A stretch of DNA of 64,000 bases from an uncultured Bacillota bacterium (GTDB lineage: Bacteria; Bacillota_I; Bacilli_A; RFN20; CAG-449): NCBI GenBank assembly GCA_902493275.1, contig CABUOQ010000005.1, positions 6,465-70,464 on the forward strand, in the 5' to 3' direction. A model generated the notes under the pieces. It worked only from the letters and a program-made list of their open reading frames with translations. It did no database searches and was not told where the DNA came from. Shown here in pieces: positions 25,949 to 35,242 of the stretch (its first letter is position 1; every line of letters begins with the position of its first letter). A program made the position numbers and the translations under genes.

Positions 25949-25975
25949 TTGTATAGGCAGCTTTTGCTTTATAAT
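25949..25975 (+). promoter_or_regulatory. Promoter of the TIR-Sel1 gene
   Basis: TTGTAT (25949-25954) and TATAAT (25970-25975) are 15 bases apart, 17 bases before the start codon at 25992. Confidence 0.45.
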
Positions 25976-25991
25976 ATTGAAGGTGTAAAAA

Positions 25992-27383
25992 ATGATAATT
26001 AAACGTTGTAAATGTTGTGGAGAACCATTATCTGATAATTATAAAAGAATAAACCAAAAGGGAGAAGAAATATTTAATTGTATTTATTGTGGTACCGATA
26101 ATTATGATATTGAAAAAACTACTCCAGAAAAAAAAGAATATGAAAATGATGTTAAAGAAGTATATCATCTTCTTAACAATTTAAAATATGAAGAAGCAGA
26201 AGAAAAAATAGATTTTATTAAAGACAGATTTGATAATAAAGAAGATTATCTTGGCGAATTAAATTTTTTATTAGTTTTAGCTAGAAATGGTGTTTGCTAT
26301 GTTAAAGATTATAAAAATGATTCAAAAAGATATATTGCAACTTTAAATAGTGTCTCATTTAAACCTATTATGGATAGCGAATATGCTAAAAAGGCGATGA
26401 ATCTTGAAATAGATGAAGAAAAGAAGACAAAGTATCAAAAAGAGTTTGATTATATAGAAAAAATTCGTTCAGGTATTGTCAGTGAATATAATAATCCGGA
26501 CAATCAATGTGATATTTTTATCTCATTTAAAGATACCGCGATTGACCAAAATGGAAATCCAATAGTTGATGTTAATGGTGAAAAATTAAAAACAAAAGAT
26601 TATGAAATAGCATATCAGATCTATACGAAATTAAAAGAAGTTGAGCCAAATTTCAAAGTATTCTTTTCACCCATTTCTTTAAAAGAAAAAGCTGGTGTTG
26701 ATTATGAAAAGTACATTTTTACCGCGTTGAATAAAGCTAAAGTATTTATTTTAGTTGGAACAAATATTAAACATATAGAATGGCCATGGGTCAAAAATGA
26801 ATGGAAAAGATATTTAAATTTAATTAATAATAGCGAGCTTAATAAAAATCCGGATTCATTCTTATTAGTTTATTCGCATATGAATATACATGATTTGCCT
26901 AATCAAATTCAAAGTCGACAAGCAATATCACTTTCAAATAATTTAAATGCTTTTGATGAAATCTTATCAAGTGTTAGAAAGATTTGTTTCTTGGAAGATG
27001 TTGAAATTAAAAGTATTCAAAATAACAATGAAATGTTATTAGAACTAGGTGATAAATATTTTTATGGTTTAAATGGTAAAATTAAAAATGTCAATAAAGC
27101 TATAGTGATTTATGAATTAGCTGCATCAAAAGGTAATGTTTCTGCTAAAGTTAATCTAGGTAATTTATATTTCTATGGACGAGAGGTAAGTAAAGATTAT
27201 AAAAAGGCATTTAAGTATTATTTGCAAGGTGCAGAATGTGGTGATATGTATGCTCAATTTAATTTAGGACAATGCTATGAAAATGGTAGGGGAATAGAAC
27301 AAAATATTACCAAGGCCAAATATTGGTATAATTTGGCTGCCAAACAAGGTCATTTTAAAGCTAAAGAAAAAATAACGATGTAA
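25992..27383 (+). CDS. Zinc-ribbon/TIR/Sel1-repeat protein
   Basis: This 463-residue protein has three parts. Residues 6-33 form a zinc ribbon (CKCCG...CIYCG). Residues about 45-165 are helical and charged. Residues about 173-333 are a TIR domain: it opens CDIFISFKDTA, continues VFFSPISLKEKAGVDYEKYI and has VFILVGTNIKHIEWPWVKNE. Glu239 in DYEKYI aligns by eye with the catalytic Glu of NAD-cleaving TIR domains such as SARM1. Residues about 348-456 hold three Sel1-like repeats, for example GNLYFYGREVSKDYKKAFKY and ARGIEQNITKAKYWYNLAA-type units. TIR domains in bacteria can cleave NAD or make cyclic ADP-ribose signals, often in defence. No known effector partner is adjacent. It follows a divergent XRE regulator. 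Confidence 0.85.
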   Translation: MIIKRCKCCGEPLSDNYKRINQKGEEIFNCIYCGTDNYDIEKTTPEKKEYENDVKEVYHLLNNLKYEEAEEKIDFIKDRFDNKEDYLGELNFLLVLARNGVCYVKDYKNDSKRYIATLNSVSFKPIMDSEYAKKAMNLEIDEEKKTKYQKEFDYIEKIRSGIVSEYNNPDNQCDIFISFKDTAIDQNGNPIVDVNGEKLKTKDYEIAYQIYTKLKEVEPNFKVFFSPISLKEKAGVDYEKYIFTALNKAKVFILVGTNIKHIEWPWVKNEWKRYLNLINNSELNKNPDSFLLVYSHMNIHDLPNQIQSRQAISLSNNLNAFDEILSSVRKICFLEDVEIKSIQNNNEMLLELGDKYFYGLNGKIKNVNKAIVIYELAASKGNVSAKVNLGNLYFYGREVSKDYKKAFKYYLQGAECGDMYAQFNLGQCYENGRGIEQNITKAKYWYNLAAKQGHFKAKEKITM

Positions 27384-27440
27384 ATCTAAAAAAGAAATTT
27401 ATGTGTAATTTCTAGTGATTGTGTATATAATGTTTTTGAA

Positions 27441-29174
27441 ATGAAAAAAGTATTAGCGTATCTAAAACATACAAAAAAAGAAACTATACTTGGACCTTTA
27501 TTTAAAATGCTCGAAGTATGTTTTGAGTTGCTTGTTCCAATGTTAGTTTCTAATATTGTCGATAATGGAATAAAAAATGGTGATGATGCTGATGTTAAAT
27601 ATATTATCATCATGTGTTTAATAATGTTTGTCTTTGCTGTTTTAGGGTTTGTATGTACGGTTATCGCCCAATATTTTTCAGCTAAAGCAGCGGTTAAACT
27701 CTCTACAAATTTGAAAAATGATTTATTTAAAAAAATAGAGAGTTTGCAATATGAAGAACTAGATGAATTAGGAAATTCGACATTAATAACTAGAATGACA
27801 AGTGATATAAATCAAGTTCAAACAGGAGTTAATATGGCATTGCGCTTATTGCTTCGTTCACCGGTAGTGGTATTTGGCGCGATGATAGTAGCATTTATCA
27901 TTTCTGTTAAGGCTGGTTTATTATTCTTAATCGCCATTCCAATTTTGCTAGCAATAATTATGGTATTGTTACTAGTAGCGGTTCCTCTTTATCGTAAGAG
28001 TCAAGATAAATTAGATAATATCGTCCGTTTATCAAGAGAAAATCTTACAGGGGTAAGAGTGATTAGGGCTTTTAATAAGCAAGAAGACGAGATAAAAAAA
28101 TTTAATAATGAAAATAGTGATTTTACAAAATCACAGTTATTCGTTGGCAAAGTTTCAGCGATAACTAATCCACTTTCTTATGCTTTAATTAATTTATTCA
28201 TTATTCTAATAGTTTATGTCGGAGGAATTGAAGTAAATGTTGGAAATTTAACAACTGGTAATGTAATTGCTTTATATTCATTAGCGTCTCAAATTTTAGT
28301 GGAGATGATAAAATTAGCTAATTTAATCATGACGATATCACGTTCAATCGCCTCGGCCAATAGACTAGAAAAAATATTGATATTAGAATCAAAATTAAAT
28401 TTAATCTCTGATCAAACGATATATTCAAATGATTATCTATTAGAATTTAATCATGTTTATATGAATTATGCTTCATCTAAAAAAAATTCGTTAAATGACA
28501 TAACTTTTAAAGTTAAAGAGGGTGAAACTATTGGCATAATTGGTGGCACGGGATCAGGTAAAACAACTTTAGTTAATGTTTTAGGTCATTTTTATGATAT
28601 TAATAATGGAACAATTCTATATAAAGGAAAAAAACTTGAATCTTATCAGTTAGAAGATTTAAGAAATGATATCGCCTATGTTCCTCAAAGAGCAAAACTT
28701 TTTAAAGGTACAATCAAGGAAAATCTTTTATGGGGTAATGAAAAAGCAACTGATGATGAAATCCTTGAGGCAATTAATTTGGCCCAAGGTAATGATATAA
28801 TCTTAAAAAAAGAAAAGGGTATATATGAAGAAGTTGAACAAGATGGAAGAAATTTCTCGGGTGGTCAAAAACAAAGACTATGTATTGCAAGAGCTATTCT
28901 TAAATCAAGCAAAATTTTAATCTTAGACGATTCTTCATCGGCTTTAGATTATGCTACTGATGCAAAATTAAGAAAATCTTTAAAGACTCTTCCATACCAT
29001 CCAACAATATTCATCGTTTCGCAACGAACATCTTCAATTCAACATTGTGATCAAATTATCGTTTTGGATAATGGTGAATTAGTGGGATTAGGAAAACATG
29101 ATGATTTATTAAAGACGTGTACGACATATAAAGAGATATACGATTCTCAATATAAAAAGGAAAACAAAAAATGA
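27441..29174 (+). CDS. ABC exporter half-transporter with degenerate ATP site (heterodimer subunit 1)
   Basis: The 577-residue protein has a six-helix type-1 exporter domain (about 1-310) and an ATPase domain: Walker A GGTGSGKTT, Q-loop YVPQRAK, signature FSGGQKQR and Walker B ILILDDSSSALD. The catalytic Glu after Walker B is Asp and the switch His is Gln (FIVSQRTSS), so this subunit supplies a degenerate site, as in heterodimeric exporters such as LmrC, BmrC or TM287. The next gene overlaps by four bases and supplies the canonical residues. Substrate is unknown; multidrug or lipid export is usual for the family. The ribosome site is weak. Confidence 0.92.
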   Translation: MKKVLAYLKHTKKETILGPLFKMLEVCFELLVPMLVSNIVDNGIKNGDDADVKYIIIMCLIMFVFAVLGFVCTVIAQYFSAKAAVKLSTNLKNDLFKKIESLQYEELDELGNSTLITRMTSDINQVQTGVNMALRLLLRSPVVVFGAMIVAFIISVKAGLLFLIAIPILLAIIMVLLLVAVPLYRKSQDKLDNIVRLSRENLTGVRVIRAFNKQEDEIKKFNNENSDFTKSQLFVGKVSAITNPLSYALINLFIILIVYVGGIEVNVGNLTTGNVIALYSLASQILVEMIKLANLIMTISRSIASANRLEKILILESKLNLISDQTIYSNDYLLEFNHVYMNYASSKKNSLNDITFKVKEGETIGIIGGTGSGKTTLVNVLGHFYDINNGTILYKGKKLESYQLEDLRNDIAYVPQRAKLFKGTIKENLLWGNEKATDDEILEAINLAQGNDIILKKEKGIYEEVEQDGRNFSGGQKQRLCIARAILKSSKILILDDSSSALDYATDAKLRKSLKTLPYHPTIFIVSQRTSSIQHCDQIIVLDNGELVGLGKHDDLLKTCTTYKEIYDSQYKKENKK

Positions 29175-30901
29175 AAAAACTTTCTTTAAAAAGAATCTGG
29201 CAATATTTAAAATCTAATCTTGGATTTGTAATTCTATCGTGTGTTTTAGCGATTTTTTATGCGATGTTATCACTATATATTCCTATTCTAATCGGACAAG
29301 CAATCGATGTGATAGTTGATATAAACAATGTTGATTTTGATCGCTTATTTGTTTATTTTATTCAAATTGGCGTTTGCTTAAGTGGGGCCGGTTTATTTCA
29401 ATATTTGATATCGATAGTCAATAACCATATCACTTATTGTTTGACACGAGATTTGAGAAATAAAGTTTTTGATAAAATTCAAAAATTACCCCTTAGTTAT
29501 TTAGATAGTCATCCTTTAGGTGATGTTATCTCGAATATGGTTAGTGATATTGATTCCTTAAGCGATGGTTTATTATTAGGCTTTTCCCAATTGTTTACAG
29601 GAGTTGTATCAATAATTATAACTCTAGTTTATATGTTAATTTTAAATCCAATAATGGCTTTGGTGGTCATCGTTTTAACTCCAATTTCTTTATTTGTAGC
29701 TAAGTTTATTGCTAAAAGAACAAATCGTTATTTCAAAAAGCAAACAATTATAAGAGGGGAACAAACAGCATATATCGAAGAGATGATTTCTGGACAAAAA
29801 GTTATTCGTTGCTTTAATCATGAAAATAAAGATCAAGAAAAATTTGAAGAGATTTCAACGCGTCTAGAAGATGCATCTTTAAAGGCTAGCTTCTTTTCAT
29901 CCTTAGTTAATCCTTCTACGCGTTTTGTCAATGCGACTGTCTATGCTTTAATTGCTTTTATTGGAGCGATGATTGTTATTTCTCCAATGAATTTTTCTGT
30001 CGGTAATTTAACCACATTTTTAAGCTATGCTAATCAATACTCTAAACCATTTAATGATATTTCATCTGTTGTGACTGAACTTCAAAACGCTTTCACTTGT
30101 GCGAATAGAGTCTTTGAATTATTAGATTCAAAAAATGAGATTGAAGATAGAATAGACTCGCATAACTTAGTGGCTAAAGGAAATGTTTCTTTAAATAATG
30201 TGTACTTTTCTTATGAAGAAAATCAGCGTTTAATTGAAAATTTTTCTTTAGATGTTAAAACAGGACAAAAAGTGGCAATTGTTGGTCCAACTGGATGTGG
30301 TAAAACAACTTTAATTAATTTATTGATGCGCTTTTATGATGTTACAAGCGGTGAAATAAAAATAGATGGATATAATTTGCTTGATTTAAAGCGAAATAGT
30401 ATAAGAGAAAACTATGGAATGGTTTTGCAAGATACTTGGCTTAGGTATGGTACAGTACGTGATAATATCACAATGGGAAATCAAGTTAGCGATGAAGAAT
30501 TAATTAAGGCTTGTAAAGATGCTCATGCCGACCAATTTATTTCTCGATTAAAAGATGGATATGATACTATCATCGATGAAAAGGGTGGGCAATTATCTCA
30601 AGGCCAAAAACAATTATTATGTATTGCTAGAATAATGGTTCAAATTCCTCCAATGCTCATCTTAGATGAAGCTACATCTTCTATAGATACACGTACCGAA
30701 TTAAAAATTCAAGATGCCTTTAGCGTGATGATGAAGGGAAGAACATCTTTTATTGTCGCACATAGATTATCCACTATCCGTGAAGCTGATATAATCTTAG
30801 TGATGAAAGATGGTCATATTATTGAACAAGGTAATCATGAACAGTTATTAGCTAAAAAAGGCTTTTATTATAATTTATATAATTCTCAATTTGAAAACTA
30901 A
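29171..30901 (+). CDS. ABC exporter half-transporter with canonical ATP site (heterodimer subunit 2)
   Basis: The 576-residue partner starts inside the stop codon of subunit 1 (four-base overlap). It has the same layout: six membrane helices, Walker A GPTGCGKTT, Walker B MLILDEATSSID with the catalytic Glu, and a switch His in FIVAHRLST. Its signature motif reads LSQGQKQL instead of LSGGQQ, the typical complement of a partner with a normal LSGGQ, so exactly one composite site should be active. The pair forms a complete heterodimeric exporter. No regulator gene is adjacent. Confidence 0.93.
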   Translation: MKKLSLKRIWQYLKSNLGFVILSCVLAIFYAMLSLYIPILIGQAIDVIVDINNVDFDRLFVYFIQIGVCLSGAGLFQYLISIVNNHITYCLTRDLRNKVFDKIQKLPLSYLDSHPLGDVISNMVSDIDSLSDGLLLGFSQLFTGVVSIIITLVYMLILNPIMALVVIVLTPISLFVAKFIAKRTNRYFKKQTIIRGEQTAYIEEMISGQKVIRCFNHENKDQEKFEEISTRLEDASLKASFFSSLVNPSTRFVNATVYALIAFIGAMIVISPMNFSVGNLTTFLSYANQYSKPFNDISSVVTELQNAFTCANRVFELLDSKNEIEDRIDSHNLVAKGNVSLNNVYFSYEENQRLIENFSLDVKTGQKVAIVGPTGCGKTTLINLLMRFYDVTSGEIKIDGYNLLDLKRNSIRENYGMVLQDTWLRYGTVRDNITMGNQVSDEELIKACKDAHADQFISRLKDGYDTIIDEKGGQLSQGQKQLLCIARIMVQIPPMLILDEATSSIDTRTELKIQDAFSVMMKGRTSFIVAHRLSTIREADIILVMKDGHIIEQGNHEQLLAKKGFYYNLYNSQFEN

Positions 30902-30960
30902 CAATTATTTAGTATGTAATTATTATTTTTTACCATAATAAATATGAAAGGATAATAATT

Positions 30961-31611
30961 ATGACTAAATGGAAATGTAATATTTGTGGTGATATTTTTG
31001 ATAGCGAAAATAGTGCACCTCTTTGCCCTGAGTGCGGAAGTGAAAATATTATCACTACTCAATCAGACAATAAAACAAAAATTAAAGGCAGTAAGACTGA
31101 ATCTAACTTAATGGCGGCATTTATAGGAGAGTCACAAGCAAGAAATAAATACACTTATTTTGCATCTAAAGCTAAGCAAGAAGGCTATGAGCAAATTGGA
31201 GCGATATTTGAAGAAACAGCTAATAATGAAAAAGAGCATGCAGAAATATGGCTAAAATTATTAGGCGGAATAAATGACACAACTAAAAACCTCGAAGACG
31301 CTATTAAAGGTGAAACGTATGAGCATGAAAATATGTATCCTGAATATGCACGTGTTGCAAAAGAGGAAGGTTTTATTGATATTGCAAGAAAATTTGAAAT
31401 GGTTGCTAAAATTGAAGAAACCCATGCTAGACGTTATAAAAAGTTCTTAGAGGATTTAATTAATGATGAAGTATTTCATAAAAAAACTGAACTTACAGTG
31501 TGGAAGTGTCGAAATTGCGGACATATTGTCGTAAGCAAGAACGCCCCTGTTATTTGTCCAGTTTGTAGTCATAGCCAAGCTTATTTTGAGGTAAATTGCG
31601 ATAATTATTGA
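30961..31611 (+). CDS. Rubrerythrin with rubredoxin domains at both ends
   Basis: Rubrerythrin reduces hydrogen peroxide in anaerobes using a di-iron site fed by a rubredoxin iron. The 216-residue protein has an N-terminal rubredoxin-like CNICG...CPECG (residues 5-25), a ferritin-like four-helix domain with the iron ligands in FIGESQARNKY, EETANNEKEHAEI and KIEETHARRY, and a C-terminal rubredoxin-like CRNCG...CPVC (about residues 182-199). The double-rubredoxin layout is less common than the single C-terminal one. It has its own strong AAAGGA ribosome site and implies an anaerobic or microaerophilic lifestyle. Confidence 0.93.
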   Translation: MTKWKCNICGDIFDSENSAPLCPECGSENIITTQSDNKTKIKGSKTESNLMAAFIGESQARNKYTYFASKAKQEGYEQIGAIFEETANNEKEHAEIWLKLLGGINDTTKNLEDAIKGETYEHENMYPEYARVAKEEGFIDIARKFEMVAKIEETHARRYKKFLEDLINDEVFHKKTELTVWKCRNCGHIVVSKNAPVICPVCSHSQAYFEVNCDNY

Positions 31612-31622
31612 CAAAAATAAAA

Positions 31623-31685
31623 GACCCCGAAGGGTCCTGCACAAGGGGTATAAGAATGGTAGGTAGTATGAGTTGTCCTTGTGCA
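31623..31685 (+). other. Double hairpin 3' to rubrerythrin, possible small RNA or terminator region
   Basis: Two perfect stems follow the rubrerythrin stop: GACCC/GGGTC with a four-base loop at 31623-31636, and TGCACAAGG (31638-31646) with CCTTGTGCA (31677-31685) enclosing a 30-base loop rich in GGTAGG-type purines. There is no clear T tract, so this is not a typical terminator. A processed 3' UTR or a small structured RNA is possible. The rest of the gap to 31871 is AT-rich with nothing evident. Confidence 0.45.
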
Positions 31686-31871
31686 ATTAATATATTACAG
31701 CATTCGACATTAAAATGCAAATACTTTAAAAAAAACTTTTAATAAGTTTTAATTAGTTGTTTTTAACGCAACTTTATGATTACTTAAGTATATTTTTAGT
31801 AAAAAAATATTTGATTTTTAATAAATTAATGATATATAAATGTCATTTTGACAGATATATTTTTCCGCTTG

Positions 31872-31900
31872 TTGTTTATTAAATAAAAATTTCTTATAAT
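31872..31900 (+). promoter_or_regulatory. Promoter of glpK
   Basis: TTGTTT (31872-31877) and TATAAT (31895-31900) are separated by exactly 17 bases, 35 bases before the start codon. Confidence 0.7.
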
Positions 31901-31935
31901 ATCGTTGTGAACGAAATGTTTTATAAGGAATTTTT

Positions 31936-33426
31936 ATGGATAAGAAATATATAATATCATTAGATCAAGGAACAACATCTTCGCGCGCCGTTATTTTCGA
32001 TAATAAATCGCGTGCAATTGAAATAGTACAAAAAGAATTTAAGCAAATATATCCTCGACCAGGTTGGATTGAGCATGATCCTATGGATATATATGCTTCA
32101 CAATATTCAGTGATGATTGAAGCGATTGCTAAAAGCGGAATAAATCCTGAATTTATTTCGGCAATTGGAATAACCAATCAACGTGAGACAACAATTGTCT
32201 GGGATAAAATTAGTGGGAAACCAATTTATAATGCAATCGTATGGCAATGTCGAAGAACCGCGGATATTGTTGAGCAAATTAAGAAAGATAAATTAGAAGA
32301 ATATATAAAAGAAACGACAGGACTTGTCCTAGATGCTTATTTTTCGGCGACAAAGATAAAATGGATTTTAGATAATGTTGAAGGGGCACGCGAAAAAGCT
32401 AATAAAGGTGAATTACTTTTCGGGACTGTTGATACGTGGTTAATTTGGAAATTGACAGGGGGAAAAATATTTGCTACCGATTATACTAATGCTTCGCGTA
32501 CAATGCTTTATAATATTAAGGATTTAAAATGGGATAAAAAATTATGTGAATATTTCGATATTCCGATGTCAATGTTGCCAGAAGTGAAAAATTCTTCTGA
32601 TGATTTTGGATATGTTTCTATTTTTAATCGTCGAATTCCAATTTGTGGTGTAGCGGGAGATCAACAAAGCGCATTGTTCGGACAAGCTTGCTTTGAAAAA
32701 GGCGAGGCTAAAAATACATATGGAACTGGTTGTTTTTTATTGATGAATATTGGTGAAAAATTTGTTAATTCTAAACATGGATTAATCACAACTATCGCAG
32801 CAACTTATGATAATCAAATTCAATACGCTCTTGAAGGATCAGTGTTTGTTGGTGGTGCTTTGATTCAATGGCTAAGAGATGAGATGAGATTTATCGTCGA
32901 TGCCGCGGATACGGAGTATTTTGCTAAAAAAGTTAAGGATAATAATGGAGTTTATATTGTGCCAGCCTTTACCGGTCTTGGAGCCCCTTATTGGGATATG
33001 TATGCTCGAGGCACTATTTTTGGCTTGACAAGAGGAACTTCGAGAAATCATATAATTAGAGCTTGCTTAGAGTCTATTGCTTATCAAACAATGGATGTTA
33101 TTTTTGCAATGGAACAAGATACAGGTTTACATATCAATGATCTAAAAGTGGATGGTGGAGCTTCAAAAAATAGTTTTTTAATGCAATTTCAAGCCGATAT
33201 AATTTCATCGAGAGTTAAAAGAGCAAAAATAATGGAAACTACAGCCTTAGGGGTTGCCTATCTCGCGGGATTATATGTTGGAGTGTGGACTTCAATTAAA
33301 GACATAAAAGACATTTGGAATAAGGATGTTGAATATATTCCTACGATGAGTGATGATTTAAGAGAAAAATATATTAATAGATGGCATAAAGCCGTTTCAA
33401 TGTCACATGGTTGGGAAAACAATTAA
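31936..33426 (+). CDS. glpK: Glycerol kinase
   Basis: GlpK phosphorylates glycerol with ATP to glycerol-3-phosphate for lipid synthesis or fermentation. The 496-residue protein has the N-terminal ATP motif LDQGTTSSRAVIFD, FKQIYPRPGWIEHDP, IGITNQRETT, the substrate loop IVWQCRRT, YGTGCFLLMN and DGGASKNSFLMQFQAD. These are all diagnostic of GlpK rather than other FGGY kinases. It is complete. No glpF or glpO/glpD lies beside it; the next gene is an aminopeptidase. The ribosome site is TAAGGAA. Confidence 0.97.
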   Translation: MDKKYIISLDQGTTSSRAVIFDNKSRAIEIVQKEFKQIYPRPGWIEHDPMDIYASQYSVMIEAIAKSGINPEFISAIGITNQRETTIVWDKISGKPIYNAIVWQCRRTADIVEQIKKDKLEEYIKETTGLVLDAYFSATKIKWILDNVEGAREKANKGELLFGTVDTWLIWKLTGGKIFATDYTNASRTMLYNIKDLKWDKKLCEYFDIPMSMLPEVKNSSDDFGYVSIFNRRIPICGVAGDQQSALFGQACFEKGEAKNTYGTGCFLLMNIGEKFVNSKHGLITTIAATYDNQIQYALEGSVFVGGALIQWLRDEMRFIVDAADTEYFAKKVKDNNGVYIVPAFTGLGAPYWDMYARGTIFGLTRGTSRNHIIRACLESIAYQTMDVIFAMEQDTGLHINDLKVDGGASKNSFLMQFQADIISSRVKRAKIMETTALGVAYLAGLYVGVWTSIKDIKDIWNKDVEYIPTMSDDLREKYINRWHKAVSMSHGWENN

Positions 33427-33459
33427 TATTTATTAAGATTAATTAAAGGAGTTTATTTT

Positions 33460-35220
33460 ATGGATACTAATGAAAAAATAAAATTATTACGTCAATTGAT
33501 GAAAGAAAATAATATTGAGGCACTATATATACCTACTGATGATTATCATCTTTCTGAATATGTGGGTAATTATTTTAAGCAAAGGGAGTTTTTAACAGGT
33601 TTTACAGGTTCAGCAGGAAGTGTCATTTTGACAGAAAAAGATATTCATTTATGGACAGATGGAAGATATTTCTTACAAGCGGAACAACAGATAAAAGGAA
33701 CAGAAATCATCTTAGAAAGAATGGGTGAAAAAGGAGTATTAACCCCTTTACAGTTCATTTGTGAAAATAAAATTCGTAATTTAGGAATAAATTTTAAGGT
33801 CATACCGGCGAGTTTTGGTAAACTTTTAGCTAAAACCATAAATGAAAATGGCGGAAAGTTATTTGATGTTGATTTCATATCACAAATTTGGAAAGATAGA
33901 CCATCTTTATCTCATAGTCTCGGCTATGAAATGAGTTTGAAATATGTGGGTGAAAAAAGAAGTGCAAAAATAAAGAAAATCCAAGACTTTATTTCGCTTA
34001 AAAAGCAAGATTTAGTTATACTTTCATCATTAGATGACATAATGTATATTTATAATCTTCGAGGAAGCGATGTCGATTATAATCCGGTTTTATTATCATA
34101 TAGTGTAATTTTAAAAGATAAAAGTATCTTATATATTCAAAATAATACTTTATCTAAACGAGTTATTAATAATTTAAAAAAGGACAATGTAATCATTAAA
34201 GAGTATTCTGAAATTTATAATGATTTAAATGAATACAAAAATTTAAAAATTATTTTTGATGAAAGCAAAAATAACTACGCTCTATTTAATTCTTTAAAAA
34301 ACAATGAAATTACTAATATAGATAATAGTGAATTTATAAAAAAACAAATTAAAAATAAGGTAGAAATTAAAAACATCAAACTTGCACATATTAAAGATGG
34401 TGTCGCTATGTGTAAATTTATTTATTGGTTAAAACATGATAAAGGATTCAAAGATGAATTAATGGTTTCTGATAAATTATTGCAATTTAGAAAAGAGCAA
34501 GAAGGATTTTTATATCCTAGTTTTGATACGATATGCGGTTATGCTGCTCATGGAGCGATAGTCCATTATTCTGCCGATGAAAAAAGTAATATTCAAGTTA
34601 AAAATGAGGGAATTTTACTTGTAGATTCAGGTGGACAATATCTTCAAGGAACTACGGATATAACACGAAGTATCGTCATGGGAAAAGTCACAAATAAGAT
34701 GAAGCGAGACTTCACTTTAGTATTGAAAGGTCATCTAAAATTAATGAGCGCCGTATTTAAAGATGGGACTAGAGGGTCATCATTAGATATTTTAGCGCGA
34801 GGATCTTTATGGGATGAGTTTAAAGATTTTAATCATGGAACAGGACATGGTGTAGGATATTTCTTAAATGTTCATGAAGGCCCAAATTCCATTCATTATA
34901 ATCGAGTTAATAATACTGAAATGAGAGAGGGAATGTTGACATCAAACGAACCAGGAATTTATATTGCTAATGAATATGGTATCCGTCATGAAAATTTAAT
35001 TCTATGTGTTAAGGCTAAAGAAAATTCTTATGGTACGTTTTTGAAATTTAAAACAGTTACATTGGTTCCTTTTGATCTTTCAGGGATTAATGTAAGATTA
35101 TTAACTAAAGAAGAAAAGAAAGTTTTAAATCAATATCACGCAGAAGTATATAAAAAAATATCACCATATTTATCAAAGAAAGAAAAGGCTTGGCTTAAGT
35201 TAGTTACAAAGTCGATTTAA
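33460..35220 (+). CDS. Aminopeptidase P family protein (Xaa-Pro aminopeptidase, M24B)
   Basis: This cytosolic metalloenzyme removes N-terminal residues next to proline. At 586 residues it is the long form with two creatinase-like N-terminal domains (GFTGSAGSVILTEKDIHLWT with WTDGRYFLQAE near 65) and a C-terminal pita-bread domain. The five metal ligands are visible in order: Asp in LVDSGGQYL, Asp in GTTDITRS, His in NHGTGHGVGY, Glu in SNEPGIY and Glu in RHENLI. The length resembles eukaryote-like and Bacteroidota or Clostridia PepP2 enzymes more than the 360-residue Bacillus YqhT. A TTAAAGGAG site precedes it. Confidence 0.93.
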   Translation: MDTNEKIKLLRQLMKENNIEALYIPTDDYHLSEYVGNYFKQREFLTGFTGSAGSVILTEKDIHLWTDGRYFLQAEQQIKGTEIILERMGEKGVLTPLQFICENKIRNLGINFKVIPASFGKLLAKTINENGGKLFDVDFISQIWKDRPSLSHSLGYEMSLKYVGEKRSAKIKKIQDFISLKKQDLVILSSLDDIMYIYNLRGSDVDYNPVLLSYSVILKDKSILYIQNNTLSKRVINNLKKDNVIIKEYSEIYNDLNEYKNLKIIFDESKNNYALFNSLKNNEITNIDNSEFIKKQIKNKVEIKNIKLAHIKDGVAMCKFIYWLKHDKGFKDELMVSDKLLQFRKEQEGFLYPSFDTICGYAAHGAIVHYSADEKSNIQVKNEGILLVDSGGQYLQGTTDITRSIVMGKVTNKMKRDFTLVLKGHLKLMSAVFKDGTRGSSLDILARGSLWDEFKDFNHGTGHGVGYFLNVHEGPNSIHYNRVNNTEMREGMLTSNEPGIYIANEYGIRHENLILCVKAKENSYGTFLKFKTVTLVPFDLSGINVRLLTKEEKKVLNQYHAEVYKKISPYLSKKEKAWLKLVTKSI

Positions 35221-35242
35221 TATTATATAAAATGATTAAATA

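Noticed and set aside
21860..27400. tRNA-Ser as an integrase attachment site
   Set aside because: No second copy of the tRNA 3' end and no integrase gene were found downstream, so site-specific integration is not supported.
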